Source: Bacteroidales bacterium (lineage in GTDB: Bacteria; Bacteroidota; Bacteroidia; Bacteroidales; Lentimicrobiaceae). From it: a stretch of 64,000 bases of DNA. A program made the position numbers and the translations under genes. A model generated the notes under the pieces. It searched no databases and was not told the origin of the DNA. It saw only the letters and a program-made list of their open reading frames with translations. This document shows, one piece after another, positions 16,422 to 26,206 of the stretch; within the stretch, counting starts at the first letter, position 1, and every line of letters begins with the position of its first letter. The stretch spans positions 1 through 64,000 of the forward strand of contig JADIZB010000009.1 in the NCBI GenBank assembly GCA_016705005.1, written 5' to 3'.

Positions 16422-19306
16422 TCACATCCCCTTTTGTCCACCCATAAAGCTGACACTCAGATGATCATCGTAGCTGTTGATCTGCAGGAATACTTTTTTC
16501 AGAATCATCTGCCCGATCTCAGACATCTTTTTTGGTTCGACCCAATTGTCAGCCACACCTCTGCCGGCAACCTGATAAACCTGATGTCTGAGCCTTTGCT
16601 GCATCAGAAAGTTATAATGAAAGATGACTTCCTCACAGGTCTGGGCATCCATCAGTTTCAGTGAGCTGAGAGCGTTCATCCTTTCGACCGTACCCTTATG
16701 CCTGATATTATGGTAAAGGGAAAATATGCGTGCAAACATAATCACCGGGGAAAGGCAGTTTTTGATGTCGATGACTTCGGCGTTTTTCCCGGATGTTTCC
16801 GTTACAATACTTCTGAAAACATTCAGCGGAGGCCTGAAAGCAATAATCGACTGGGCCAGCATATAGAAAAAAGCCGATCTTCCTTTCAGTTCATTGAAGA
16901 TATGGTCCTCCAGTTTATTAAAGAGTGCCTGATCACCATAGGTCATTCTCAGGTCGAAAAAGGCTGAGATATTAAGGATGCTGGCCGGTTCAGAATTGAC
17001 AATCCAGTCGCTGAAATATTCTTTCCAGACACTCAGGGGCTGGCACCACCGGGGATTGGAAGCCATAAAGTTGCCTTTGCACAGGGGTAGTCCTGAGGCA
17101 TCGAGACGGGCACAGATCTCTTTCCCCAGGCTGAGAAAATATGAATGAAGTTCTTCGGCCGGCACCAGGGGTTCATCCAGATAAATGATGGCATTATCCT
17201 GATCGGAATTAAACACCGATTCATGCCTGCCTTCGCTGCCGGTAGAGAAAAACACAAAAGGAACAGGTGGCTTACCCAGCGTGGCTATTGATTGCTGAAC
17301 AATCCGGGTTGTGATTTCATCATTGAAATCTGAAATAATTCTGTTCAACAAAACAGCGTTCCACGATTCATCCAGCATTGGTTTTATAACAAACGGAATC
17401 AGTTCCCTGATCCGGATAAAATCTCCTTTGCCCGCAAAAAGTTCGACGGTTTTACCCAATAAACCTGCAGGATCCGAATAAACGCCAAACAGGCTGTTCT
17501 TTTCGAGCACTCCGGAAGGTTCACCGGTTTCACTGCTGATCACAAGGTGAGAAATTCTGCTGTATACCATCAAAGCAACAGCGTCAGAAATTCCTGTACT
17601 TTCTGTTACACTGACTACCGGTGCCGTCATAAATCCTGCTGCAGGGAGATCAGAAAGCGGTGTCAGGCCAGCCAGACGATCTACAATATCATGACGGGTG
17701 ATGATTCCGATACATTGCCTGTTCAGCATCAGCAATACACAGCCTGCATTGTTCTGCTGCATGACTTCAACCACCGTGGCCAGGGAGGCATCGCCGGGAC
17801 AGGTAAGCACCTGACCCATGAAATCCCTGACAGGGAGGTTATTCCGGCTTACGACCGATGCCAGCACGTTTGAAAACCGGCTGATTTCACCGGTTGCAAC
17901 AGCCTCAGCAACCAATGGTTCAACAATACCGTCGCAATAAAGCGATTCCCCATTGTTACCCGAAAGGAATAAGCTGAGCCGTGTTTCTATCTCTGAGCCA
18001 TCTTTCCGTTTCAGCAGAATTTTTCTGGCCGTAACAATCCTGTTTTCCTTTAATTCCTTGAAGAGTCCCTTCAGATCAGATCTGTTGGCCAGTATCCGGA
18101 TCAGGGGTATTTCCTTAAACCTGGTCTCGTCGGAATACCCCAGTATTGAAACCAGATTAGAATTGAATTCCATTAACCTGCTCTTTCCGGAAAGTGCAAA
18201 CCTGAACAACCCGATACCGGAATGATCAGAAATAAGTCCGATAAGCGTTTTCAGATCCTCCAGCCTGGTTATGACTGAGCGGTGTTCGCTGATATCGCGG
18301 AATGTAAATAACAGGCCCTGTTTATCGGAGAATTGCACCGGCAATATGGTAAGCACCACATCGGTTGTGGTTCTGTCCTTACGGATCAGCTTCGTTTCAA
18401 ATCTTGATTCACCGGTGGATGCTCCGAAATCAGGTACCATACCGCCGGCAAAGAGTTCGTTGACGGATAGCTCTGACAACTCCTTGCCTGAATAATCAAG
18501 CAGGTTTTGAATAAACAGATTTGAATAGGAAATCCGTGTGTTGAGCAGCAGAACTATCCCCTCGGTGGAAGATCCAAGCAAGGATTTATACTTTTCTTTC
18601 GATTCGTGAAGCCGCCTTTCTGCATCCTGTCGCCGGCCTTCAATCTTCAGACTCTGGAAAGCGATAAAGGATATGATCAATGAAAGAATTCCGGTAATTC
18701 CGAGCAAAACGAAAATTAGCTTTCTCGTCAGCAGTGAAATCTCCTGCTGCACATCGTTTAAGTAAACACCCGTTCCGATGATCCAGCCCCAGGGTTCAAA
18801 TTTCTTTATAAAGCTCAGTTTAGGAACAATCCGCGTACTGTCATCCATAAACTGCCATTTATAAATGATGTAACCTTCACCCGATTTCCGCGCAATTTCC
18901 GCTGCGAGGATAAATATCTTTTTCCCATCGGGGTCGGCATAATCATGAAGGCTTTTACCGGTCAACTCATGAACATAGGGATGCATCACCATTCTGGGAG
19001 TCAGGTCGGTTATCCAGAAATAATCCTTTTTCCCGCTCCCGTAACGCAATACCTTAATCTCCTCCATGGCATTCTGACGGGCAGCTTCAGCAGACACCAG
19101 CCCTTTCGATTCATCGTTGTGGTGTTTTTCGAGAATGCTCCAGGCTGTATTGGTCAATTCATGCAGCATCAGCCTTTTCTGTTCAAGCGCATTCCGCTCA
19201 AAGGCCGGAATTATTATAAAGAACACGGAGAGGATAAACAGGAGAATGGCCAGCAGAGCCGGAAGTATGATTTTTGAAAGAAACGTGCGGTAAAGAGCTT
19301 TTTCAT
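16422..19306 (-). CDS. Membrane sensor: Cache - PAS - PAS - CBS pair - DUF294 nucleotidyltransferase
   Basis: Translated from 19226, residues ~20-160 are an sCache_2-type extracellular sensor (KKDYFWITDLTPRMVMHPYV), ~170-190 a membrane helix, ~205-430 two PAS domains, ~465-590 a CBS pair, and from ~685 a DUF294 nucleotidyltransferase with GSEGR and DQD motifs plus its substrate-binding helices. The true start is probably ATG at 19306. MKKLFTARFFQK joins IILPALLAILLFILSVFF if the A5 run (T5 at 19271-19275 on plus) had six bases, giving about 961 residues. That ATG overlaps the upstream stop as ATGA, which supports it. DUF294 proteins accompany ActP/DUF4212 symporters in many genomes, so control of carboxylate uptake by a sensed ligand is a reasonable inference. 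Confidence 0.8.
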
Positions 19307-20103
19307 AAGATAAACCGACGATTTATATTCAAAGATACTACATTAATGGTGAAATCAGTGGTGTCGAGTATCGCAAAACCATTTACCTGCCGGTTATCGG
19401 CCAATGCCGGTAAGGTAATACAACAGGTCTTGTTTTTGAGTTTTCTTACGCCATATGAATAATAAATAAATCCCTGAAACAGTCTGGACAACAGTCCTTC
19501 AACAGGCCCATAGCTGATTCCTACCCCTTCCATATGCATGTGTCCACAGATACTCAGGCTGTATTCCTGCTGGGCGAGATAACGGAAATGGTCGTTTAGT
19601 TTGATACTGCCGCCATTAAAACTCGAAATGTATGCTGAAAAATTGGGATAAAGAAAATGTGAGAACAAGACCTTCCTGCCACCATATTCCCTGCTGATTA
19701 TTTCAGGCTGAGTGCTCAGAAATTCAATGTCATTCCTGTTAAGTTCAACCGGCAGGTCATCGGAATAATTCCACACCCGGTTTGCAGAAAGCTCCGTTTG
19801 CTGTTCTGGAGACAAATCAAACCAGCCTGCCGGGAACTTAAACCCGTTGCGGTACTCAGGTAATTTCCGCAGATGAAAGTAATCATGATTTCCGAGGACA
19901 ACCCCGCTGCAGTGTCGCTGAATCAGTGAAATACATTCTGTGGCATTTCTGGTGCTTTCATACCTGCCACGGACCATCGGGTACCCGAGAACATCACCCA
20001 GACAGAATATCTGATCGCACTTCTCCCCTTCAATCATCTTCAAAGCCTTTTTCAGGCTGACCACATCTTCGTGAATATCTGCTATCAGGGCGATTCTGGC
20101 CAT
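19303..20103 (-). CDS. Metallophosphoesterase family protein
   Basis: The 266-residue product has the calcineurin-like metal-binding blocks in order: DIHEDVVSL (residue 9, D-x-H), GDVLGYP (~37), GNHDYF (~71), a central SHF and GHMHMEG (~195). It belongs to the YfcE/diadenosine-tetraphosphatase-like group; the substrate is not evident. Its stop overlaps the start of the Cache/DUF294 sensor gene as ATGA, so the two are translationally coupled. That coupling suggests it may act on a nucleotide product of the sensor's nucleotidyltransferase domain, which is inference. Confidence 0.85.
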   Translation of the reverse strand: MARIALIADIHEDVVSLKKALKMIEGEKCDQIFCLGDVLGYPMVRGRYESTRNATECISLIQRHCSGVVLGNHDYFHLRKLPEYRNGFKFPAGWFDLSPEQQTELSANRVWNYSDDLPVELNRNDIEFLSTQPEIISREYGGRKVLFSHFLYPNFSAYISSFNGGSIKLNDHFRYLAQQEYSLSICGHMHMEGVGISYGPVEGLLSRLFQGFIYYSYGVRKLKNKTCCITLPALADNRQVNGFAILDTTDFTINVVSLNINRRFIL

Positions 20104-20423
20104 AAAATGAATTTCGTTTGTATCAGGAAAATCAGGCTAAATATATTCCCTGCAACACTTCATGAAGGGTAAAGGTAAAAAGATTTGGGAAAAATGCTTC
20201 AGGTTCATTTTCAGAATCCTGAAAACCGGCCTCCGGTAACAGAGGAAGATTGTTTGTAAACTGAAACAAATCGCGGAATCCCCAATGCTAAAGTTGACTC
20301 TGTATCGGTCCCGGACGGATTTGATCAGACATGGAGGACGGATGTGACAATTAAATAGCAGATGCTTTTGATAACAGTCATGGACAACCGGCAGAACCGA
20401 AAGTATCGTGTGTTTGCAGGTTA
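20104..20423. other. Intergenic stretch, no gene
   Basis: A gap of 320 bp lies between two minus-strand genes. A TATATTTAG (minus strand, near 20142) resembles a -7 element for the metallophosphoesterase gene. No stable terminator or RNA was recognised. Confidence 0.4.
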
Positions 20424-23153
20424 TCACATTCCGGATGATGGTTCTCCAAAAGCGGTAAACCTGCCGATATCGCGCAGGCTGTTCAGCGTAAGTGCCAGTC
20501 TGAGTCCTGAATCCAGGTTCTCCTGCATGGCCTGCCGGTCGCCGGTGATCCTGAAGTACTGAGCCAGTTTGTAGTAATCGTCGATCTGCGCCATTTGCTC
20601 GCCGCTGGCCAGGTCTGTTTCCAGGGCCTTCCTGTAGTCTTCAAGGGCCTCCTGCCTTCTGCCGGTGGCCATAAACACATCACCCCTGGTTGAAAGGAGG
20701 TGGGCAATGTTCGGATTTTGTGCAATCTTATGATTGATTCCGAGTGCCCTGCTGATCTCTTGTTCTGCCTTTGCCGGCTCATTCAGGGCAAGCCATGACT
20801 GCGCCATGCTGGTAAAGACATTCACCTGCGATGGAAAATCTTCAGTCAGGTTATAAAAAGCAAGCGATGAACGATAATATTCAATGGCAGCCCGTTCATT
20901 TCCCCGGTCGCTTTCGAGCCTGCCCAGGTTTAGCAACCGGCCGGCCTTCCCTTTACCATTTCCGGTAGCTTCGTCAACTTTCAACGCTTTTTGGAAGCAG
21001 TTTTCCGCCTGCACGAAATCCTGCTGCTGCAGGTAAAGCAAACCCTGCTGATTCCATACCGAAGCGAGCATTGACTGAACACCTCCTGATTCAAAAAGCG
21101 CTGCAGCCTCGTCAAAACTTGCCAGGGCTTCTTTCATCTCTCCCTTTTTACGATAGGAGATTCCGGTATTCAGCATATTGGATGCCAGGTCTGCTTCATA
21201 ACCCGGAGTGCGGTGAATCTCAGCTGCCTTTTTATAGTAATCTATGGCCTCGCCGAACCTCCGCATTGCATCGGACACCATGCCCAGCCTGTTATATATC
21301 CGGGCTTTGATAAATACATCGGTGCAGTTACGGGTAACCTCCAGCGCTTCGAGAAAATGGCTTTGCGCTGATTCCGGGTCACCGGCACCCATTACAGCGC
21401 GGCCCAGCCTGATCAGTGCTTGCCCCTTCATCTCTGCTAACCCGGTTTCCCCGGCCACATCCAACATCTGACGGGCAATTGAGCCGGATTCTGTATAAAG
21501 GCCTTTCCAGTCGAACGACAAATATCTACCACCCAGTATTTCAAAAAGCAACTCATGATAACCTTCGGATTCAAGGCTGGCAAATCCAATGAATTCAAAT
21601 GCCAGATCCGCATGTACGATGGCTTCGTCCCAGGCAAACCGGGCCTGATTATACCCTGACATATTGAGTTCGTCGCTGGCTGCATCCATATATAACTGCG
21701 AAAGTCCGCTGCCATTACCGCTGATTTCCGGACTGATGACCTTCCCGGTGATCCCGTCCATTATCCCCGCCCCGATCCACCGGTGTCTGTTCCGGTGATA
21801 AAACAGTTCATGATCGGTCTGCATGAGGTCTCCGTAAGTTTCCGAAATTACTTCCGCTATCCGCCGGTGAAGCGCACGTCGCCGGGCGGCATCCATATTT
21901 TCGTATATGTGCCGGTGAGTAAACTGGTCAATAAATTTATACATATCCACTACAGAATCGTTGATCCGGCGCGTCGGCCCGGCCGACAACAGATGCTGGT
22001 TCCGGCTGAGATCATCGATGTAATCGAGCAGCTCAAGCTCATCAAGATTCAATACCCTCCCAACCATCTGGGCTTCAAAGTTGTGCCCACTGACACTGGC
22101 ATAGGCCAGCAATCGTTGCTGCTTCCTGTCGAGCATTCCGATACGGGCGCTGATGGCACTGCCCACCGATGCCGGAAGGGATTCAAGATCTTCTGTGGCA
22201 AGCGTGTAAACGCCGGCTGTTTGACGGATGATCTGCCGCCTCTCCTGCATTTCGATGATCTCACAGATAAACCTGGCCTGGCCGTGTGTCACCTCATGCA
22301 GCTTTGCAGGAAAAGTACCTGGAAATGCATGTCGCGGAAAACGTGTCAGCAGAAAGGTATCTATTTCCTTTACTGTAAACGGGGCAAGGCTGATCTTTTC
22401 AAACCAGTCAGCAACGCCTGCCTGATGATGATCGAAAGCATACTGCTCAATCCGCCTGGCAAGCGAAATATCAACGGCCTGTTCCGCAGCCATCCCCGTG
22501 CCTGTTACACCGGTCGTTGAAGAAAGCACAAAAAGTATCCGGTAACGGTCAGCAATCATTGACCGGATCAGCATCAACAATAGGCCTGCACTGGCCATGT
22601 CCATCCATTGAACATCATCAAAATAAAGGATGACAGGCCTTTCGGCTGCCTTTTCCCTTAATTCGGCATTGAATGCTTCGAAGATTTCATTTTCGTTGAT
22701 GACCGGTTTTTTATTGTCCTTAATATGCTGCTTCAGGCTCATGGCCGTCTCCATGGTCACCGCAGTAATGCTGCCGAAAACAGGGATGAGGCTGATCCAT
22801 TTCGGGCTGACTTCCTGCATAAAACTGAGAACGCTCTTCAGCGACTCCTTTTTCCTGTTCAGATGTGAATGAAGTTCATTCAGGCGGAAAAGTGCAGAGT
22901 TCAGTGGTTTGTAGGCCAGCACCCTATCATTGCTGTTACACTCGGTAAATGCCTGGAGAAATGTATTGTCCTGCGGGTGCAGACTACTGAATTTCCGCAT
23001 CAGGCTAGATTTTCCGACCCCACTTTCACCCTCAATCAGGATTACTCTGCCCGGATTATCCATCAGAGTTCCCCGGGTATCGGTGAGTTGTATAAATGCT
23101 TTGTCGAGTTGCAGCAACTCGGATTCACGTCCTGAAAATATCTGATTCGCCAT
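20424..23153 (-). CDS. AAA ATPase with long TPR array (MalT/LuxR-type STAND-like), no HTH seen
   Basis: The protein of about 909 residues opens with an NTPase: FSGRESELLQLDKAF, Walker A GESGVGKSS (~residue 42 from ATG 23153) and Walker B ILYFDDVQWMD (~195). From about residue 520 on there are many TPR units (AIYNRLGMVSDAMRRFGEA; NMLNTGISYRKKGEM; LLNLGRLESDRGNE). This is the architecture of AAA/TPR signal-transduction ATPases. No DNA-binding domain is visible at either end, so it may be a protein scaffold or part of a kinase pathway. I chose ATG 23153 over a TTG seven codons upstream. It is divergent from the redox operon at 23608. Confidence 0.8.
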   Translation of the reverse strand: MANQIFSGRESELLQLDKAFIQLTDTRGTLMDNPGRVILIEGESGVGKSSLMRKFSSLHPQDNTFLQAFTECNSNDRVLAYKPLNSALFRLNELHSHLNRKKESLKSVLSFMQEVSPKWISLIPVFGSITAVTMETAMSLKQHIKDNKKPVINENEIFEAFNAELREKAAERPVILYFDDVQWMDMASAGLLLMLIRSMIADRYRILFVLSSTTGVTGTGMAAEQAVDISLARRIEQYAFDHHQAGVADWFEKISLAPFTVKEIDTFLLTRFPRHAFPGTFPAKLHEVTHGQARFICEIIEMQERRQIIRQTAGVYTLATEDLESLPASVGSAISARIGMLDRKQQRLLAYASVSGHNFEAQMVGRVLNLDELELLDYIDDLSRNQHLLSAGPTRRINDSVVDMYKFIDQFTHRHIYENMDAARRRALHRRIAEVISETYGDLMQTDHELFYHRNRHRWIGAGIMDGITGKVISPEISGNGSGLSQLYMDAASDELNMSGYNQARFAWDEAIVHADLAFEFIGFASLESEGYHELLFEILGGRYLSFDWKGLYTESGSIARQMLDVAGETGLAEMKGQALIRLGRAVMGAGDPESAQSHFLEALEVTRNCTDVFIKARIYNRLGMVSDAMRRFGEAIDYYKKAAEIHRTPGYEADLASNMLNTGISYRKKGEMKEALASFDEAAALFESGGVQSMLASVWNQQGLLYLQQQDFVQAENCFQKALKVDEATGNGKGKAGRLLNLGRLESDRGNERAAIEYYRSSLAFYNLTEDFPSQVNVFTSMAQSWLALNEPAKAEQEISRALGINHKIAQNPNIAHLLSTRGDVFMATGRRQEALEDYRKALETDLASGEQMAQIDDYYKLAQYFRITGDRQAMQENLDSGLRLALTLNSLRDIGRFTAFGEPSSGM

Positions 23154-23378
23154 AGAAATGAGGATTGAATTCAAAGGAGAAAGTTATGAAATTAATGATA
23201 ATCCCATTCTACGGAAGTTGAAAAGAAAACAGCAGACTGAGGATGGTGAGATCCGGCCAAAAATTTAACGACCGATTGATCCGGAAGGAAGTATTTTAAA
23301 AAAAATAAGGTTATTTCAGCTTTATTCTTCCCGTTTCGTCATTTTCCCATGTTTTGCACAACCTCAAATCATCAATTG

Positions 23379-23415
23379 TGTTGATATTTTCAACAGTTGT
23401 ATATTTTCTATACAA
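23379..23415. promoter_or_regulatory. Two adjacent inverted repeats, candidate activator sites
   Basis: TGTTGATATTTTCAACA (23379-23395) and TTGTATATTTTCTATACAA (23397-23415) are near-perfect dyads lying about 150-190 bp upstream of the sigma-54 promoter, the usual distance for enhancer binding by NtrC-type regulators. Confidence 0.5.
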
Positions 23416-23465
23416 TTGTATCCGAAAGCCTGATATAACATGGTTTCAAAGCTCGTTCACTTTTA

Positions 23466-23513
23466 TGTGATTAATTTTTCAACACTATAAGTGTTTAATA
23501 ATTAATCATCACA
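23466..23513. promoter_or_regulatory. Long dyad TGTGATTAATT...AACACT/AGTGTT...AATTAATCATCACA
   Basis: The outer arms TGTGATTAATT and AATTAATCATCACA and the inner arms AACACT and AGTGTT are symmetric around ATA at 23487-23489, with small mismatches. It ends 45 bp before the sigma-54 GG element. It is a candidate operator for the adjacent NtrC-type regulator or for a second factor. Confidence 0.55.
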
Positions 23514-23558
23514 TTTGTATGATATTGATTTTATGATATTTAACTCAACATTTTTCTA

Positions 23559-23573
23559 TGGCACTCTTATTGC
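23559..23573 (+). promoter_or_regulatory. Sigma-54 promoter of the redox operon
   Basis: TGGCACTCTTATTGC fits TGGCAC-N5-TTGC exactly, with the invariant GG (23560-23561) and GC (23572-23573) ten bases apart. The predicted start of transcription is near 23585, and the first gene starts at 23608. The only NtrC-type regulator in the window is encoded at the end of the same gene group. Confidence 0.8.
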
Positions 23574-23607
23574 CTGCTCACAGTTAAATCGTTGAAATCC
23601 TGAAATC

Positions 23608-25296
23608 ATGAAAACAACCATCTCATTTATCGTCGGGTTTCTGCTGATGTTTGCAGTAGCAGATGTACGCAGTGAAAAGGCCGTGAACAACAATACGGCC
23701 GCTCAGCAGGGCAGCATAACCATTACCTGCACGCCTGCACTTCACGCACTTGCCTCAGGATGGGCTACGGAATACACCGGACTCAATCCTGATGTAAAGA
23801 TCCGTGTTATTAAAACCACCGATATCGACGCTGACCTGAAAGCAGCCGGGACTCCGGGCATTTTCCTTGATTTATCCGCTGCCGGTGATCAGGCTTACCG
23901 TTCGATGGTAGTCGGGCGGAATGTAACCGTTCCTGTTATGAACCAGCAGAACCCGTATAAAGAAGCGCTGCTGCAGAAGGGTGTTTCGCCTGAGATGTTT
24001 GCTGAAATTTTCAGCCATCCCGACAAACAGCAATGGGGTACGTTTACCGCTGAGGGACTAGCCCGGCCAATGCATATCTACATCGTCAATGATGAAGCAA
24101 CCAGAGCCGGTGTGGCAAAATTTCTGAAATCTTCGCGGATTCCTGGAGAGGGGATAACTTTCGGCGACAAAGCCGTTATCCTGGAAGCCATTCAAAAAGA
24201 TCCCCTTGCCATCGGATTCTGCAATGTTACCGATCTTATCACCGGCGAAAACCAGGGCCTTGTTTCTGATATCAGCCTTTTGCCCATCGACAGGAACGGG
24301 AATGGGAACCTTGATTACATTGAGGACATCTATGGCGACCTGAACCACCTGATGAGGGGTGTATGGATCGGAAAATATCCGGCCGCCCTTTACGAAAACA
24401 TTTACGCCATCAGCAATGCCAGCGCATCGGATGATACAGAAACAGCTTTTCTGAAATGGATGATAACAGGGGGTCAGAAAAATATGAACACCGCAGGCTA
24501 CTGCGACCTCGTCAATTCAGAGATCCAGTCGCAACTCGACAAAATAGATGAGGCTTCCATCATTGTTCCCCCGGCACAGACCGGAAATACCGGTGCCGGT
24601 CTGGTACTGACCCTGCTCCTGCTGGCTGCTGCTGCTGTTATCTTCTCAGGCATTGTACTAAGCCGACTTTTTTACAGAAAGGACGCCGCTTTAACCCCCG
24701 CCCTTGCTGTTAAGGTATTTGACGAAAACTCTTTCAATGTCCCCAAAGGGCTCTGGTTTGACAAAAACCATACCTGGGCTTTTATGGAAAGCGACGGTAA
24801 AGTGAAAATAGGGATTGATGATTTTATTCAACACATTACAGGCCCCATTACCCGGGTTGAAATGAAGAACCCCGGCGAAAAGATAAAAAAGGGTGAATTG
24901 TTGCTTTCGATTGTCCAGTCAGGAAAACAGCTGAATATGTACGCCCCGGTTTCAGGAACCATCCTGAAGCAGAATGAAACCCTGAACAAAATGACCTCAC
25001 GTATGAACGAAGCTCCGTTTACCGATGGATGGGTTTACACGGTAGAACCTTCCAACTGGTACAGGGACATCCAGGTACTTGACATGGCCGAGCGTTATGA
25101 AAGGTTCCTCAGAACCGAATTCTCAAGGGTAAAGGATTTTCTGGCTGCCACACTCAAACCTCAGAGCCCTGAATATGCCCATGTGGTGCTGCAGGATGGC
25201 GGACAACTCATGGATGGTGTATTGTCGGGATTCGGTCCGGAAGTATGGGAAGATTTCCAGACCATTTTCCTTGACAACGCAGGCAAGAACCATTGA
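23608..25296 (+). CDS. Periplasmic binding-protein domain - membrane helix - GcvH-like domain fusion
   Basis: The 562-residue product has an N-terminal signal sequence (1-20). Residues ~35-315 are a phosphate-ABC-type periplasmic binding fold (SITITCTPALHALASGWATEY; AIGFCNVTDL), with a calcium-loop-like DRNGNGNLD at 228-236. A membrane helix spans 330-354, followed by basic residues. Residues ~375-480 form a GcvH/biotinyl-lipoyl-like domain (NHTWAFMESDGKVKIGIDDF, then MYAPVSG). The topology puts the binding domain outside and the GcvH domain in the cytoplasm. Lys440 lies at the hairpin where GcvH is lipoylated, but the spacing to the conserved Tyr is one residue shorter. It is the first gene behind the sigma-54 promoter, with the Fe-S protein 40 bp downstream. 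The biochemical role is unknown. Confidence 0.8.
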   Translation: MKTTISFIVGFLLMFAVADVRSEKAVNNNTAAQQGSITITCTPALHALASGWATEYTGLNPDVKIRVIKTTDIDADLKAAGTPGIFLDLSAAGDQAYRSMVVGRNVTVPVMNQQNPYKEALLQKGVSPEMFAEIFSHPDKQQWGTFTAEGLARPMHIYIVNDEATRAGVAKFLKSSRIPGEGITFGDKAVILEAIQKDPLAIGFCNVTDLITGENQGLVSDISLLPIDRNGNGNLDYIEDIYGDLNHLMRGVWIGKYPAALYENIYAISNASASDDTETAFLKWMITGGQKNMNTAGYCDLVNSEIQSQLDKIDEASIIVPPAQTGNTGAGLVLTLLLLAAAAVIFSGIVLSRLFYRKDAALTPALAVKVFDENSFNVPKGLWFDKNHTWAFMESDGKVKIGIDDFIQHITGPITRVEMKNPGEKIKKGELLLSIVQSGKQLNMYAPVSGTILKQNETLNKMTSRMNEAPFTDGWVYTVEPSNWYRDIQVLDMAERYERFLRTEFSRVKDFLAATLKPQSPEYAHVVLQDGGQLMDGVLSGFGPEVWEDFQTIFLDNAGKNH

Positions 25297-25336
25297 TTAT
25301 AATCAGCAGAACCAAGTTCAGACTAAAATCCGGGAA

Positions 25337-26206
25337 ATGGACCTACATCGTCGTGACTTTCTGAAAGTAATGTGCGCCACTGGGCTAACGCTCGCGACAG
25401 GGAAAGCACTGAATGCCGCACCAAAGGATAAAAACGTCCCCGAGTTTTATGGCATTTTGTATGATTCGGTAAGATGCAAGGGATGCCGGGGTTGTGAATA
25501 TGACTGTGCCGATGCCAACGGATTGCCGGAGCCGGAACCAACCAAAAATATAAAAGGGCTTAGAAAGCCCGATGAAAACCGTCGCACTGTAATCAACGAA
25601 CATAAAACTTCGAAAGGCACGGTTTACGTCAAAATGCAGTGTATGCACTGCAACGAACCGGCCTGTGCAGCCGCCTGTCTTACACAGGCCATGAGCAAAA
25701 CCAAAGAAGGGCCGGTGATCTGGCGGGGTGATAAATGTATGGGGTGCCGCTATTGCATGGTCTCCTGTCCTTTCGATATGCCGAAATTTGAGTATCACAG
25801 CCCGAATCCGAAAATCCAGAAGTGTACCATGTGCTACGACACCCGGATACTGAAGGGGGAATTGCCGGCATGCGTCGAAAACTGCCCCAACGAAGCATTG
25901 ATGTTCGGTACACGCCGTGAACTGATCAGTGAGGCCAGGCGACGGATTTATGAAAAACCGGGCGAATATGTAGAGCAAATCTATGGCGAACATGAAGCCG
26001 GCGGTTCCGGCTGGCTCTATCTCTCACCCGTTCCATTCGAAGAACTGGGCATGAATACTTCGCTTCAGAACGCCTCCTACCCTGCCCTTACCAAAGGGTT
26101 CCTTTACAGTGTTCCTTCGGTATTTGTGCTGGTCCCCGCACTCCTGCTGGGTATTCAGCAGGCAACCAAAAAAAATCACCCCAACGAAGAAAGTGATGAT
26201 GAATAG
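25337..26206 (+). CDS. Tat-exported HybA-like ferredoxin subunit, four [4Fe-4S] clusters
   Basis: From ATG 25337 (289 residues) the N-terminus reads HRRDFLKVMCATGLTLA, a twin-arginine signal, so the protein is exported folded. Four cysteine groups follow: CKGCRGC-x3-C, CMHC-x4-C-x3-C, CMGCRYC-x3-C and CTMC...C-x3-C, as in HybA, NrfC and DmsB-type electron-transfer subunits. A C-terminal membrane helix (VPSVFVLVPALLLGI) is like that of HybA. The protein would wire a quinone-reactive NrfD partner to an unidentified periplasmic redox site. Its last codons overlap the start of the NrfD-like gene (ATGATGAATAG). No catalytic subunit is encoded in the operon. Confidence 0.88.
   Translation: MDLHRRDFLKVMCATGLTLATGKALNAAPKDKNVPEFYGILYDSVRCKGCRGCEYDCADANGLPEPEPTKNIKGLRKPDENRRTVINEHKTSKGTVYVKMQCMHCNEPACAAACLTQAMSKTKEGPVIWRGDKCMGCRYCMVSCPFDMPKFEYHSPNPKIQKCTMCYDTRILKGELPACVENCPNEALMFGTRRELISEARRRIYEKPGEYVEQIYGEHEAGGSGWLYLSPVPFEELGMNTSLQNASYPALTKGFLYSVPSVFVLVPALLLGIQQATKKNHPNEESDDE

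Larger units (their letters stand above)
23154..23607. other. Regulatory intergenic region of the redox operon
   Basis: This 454 bp AT-rich gap contains three inverted repeats (23379-23395, 23397-23415, 23466-23513) and a sigma-54 promoter (23559-23573), described separately. No gene is seen. Confidence 0.7.
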
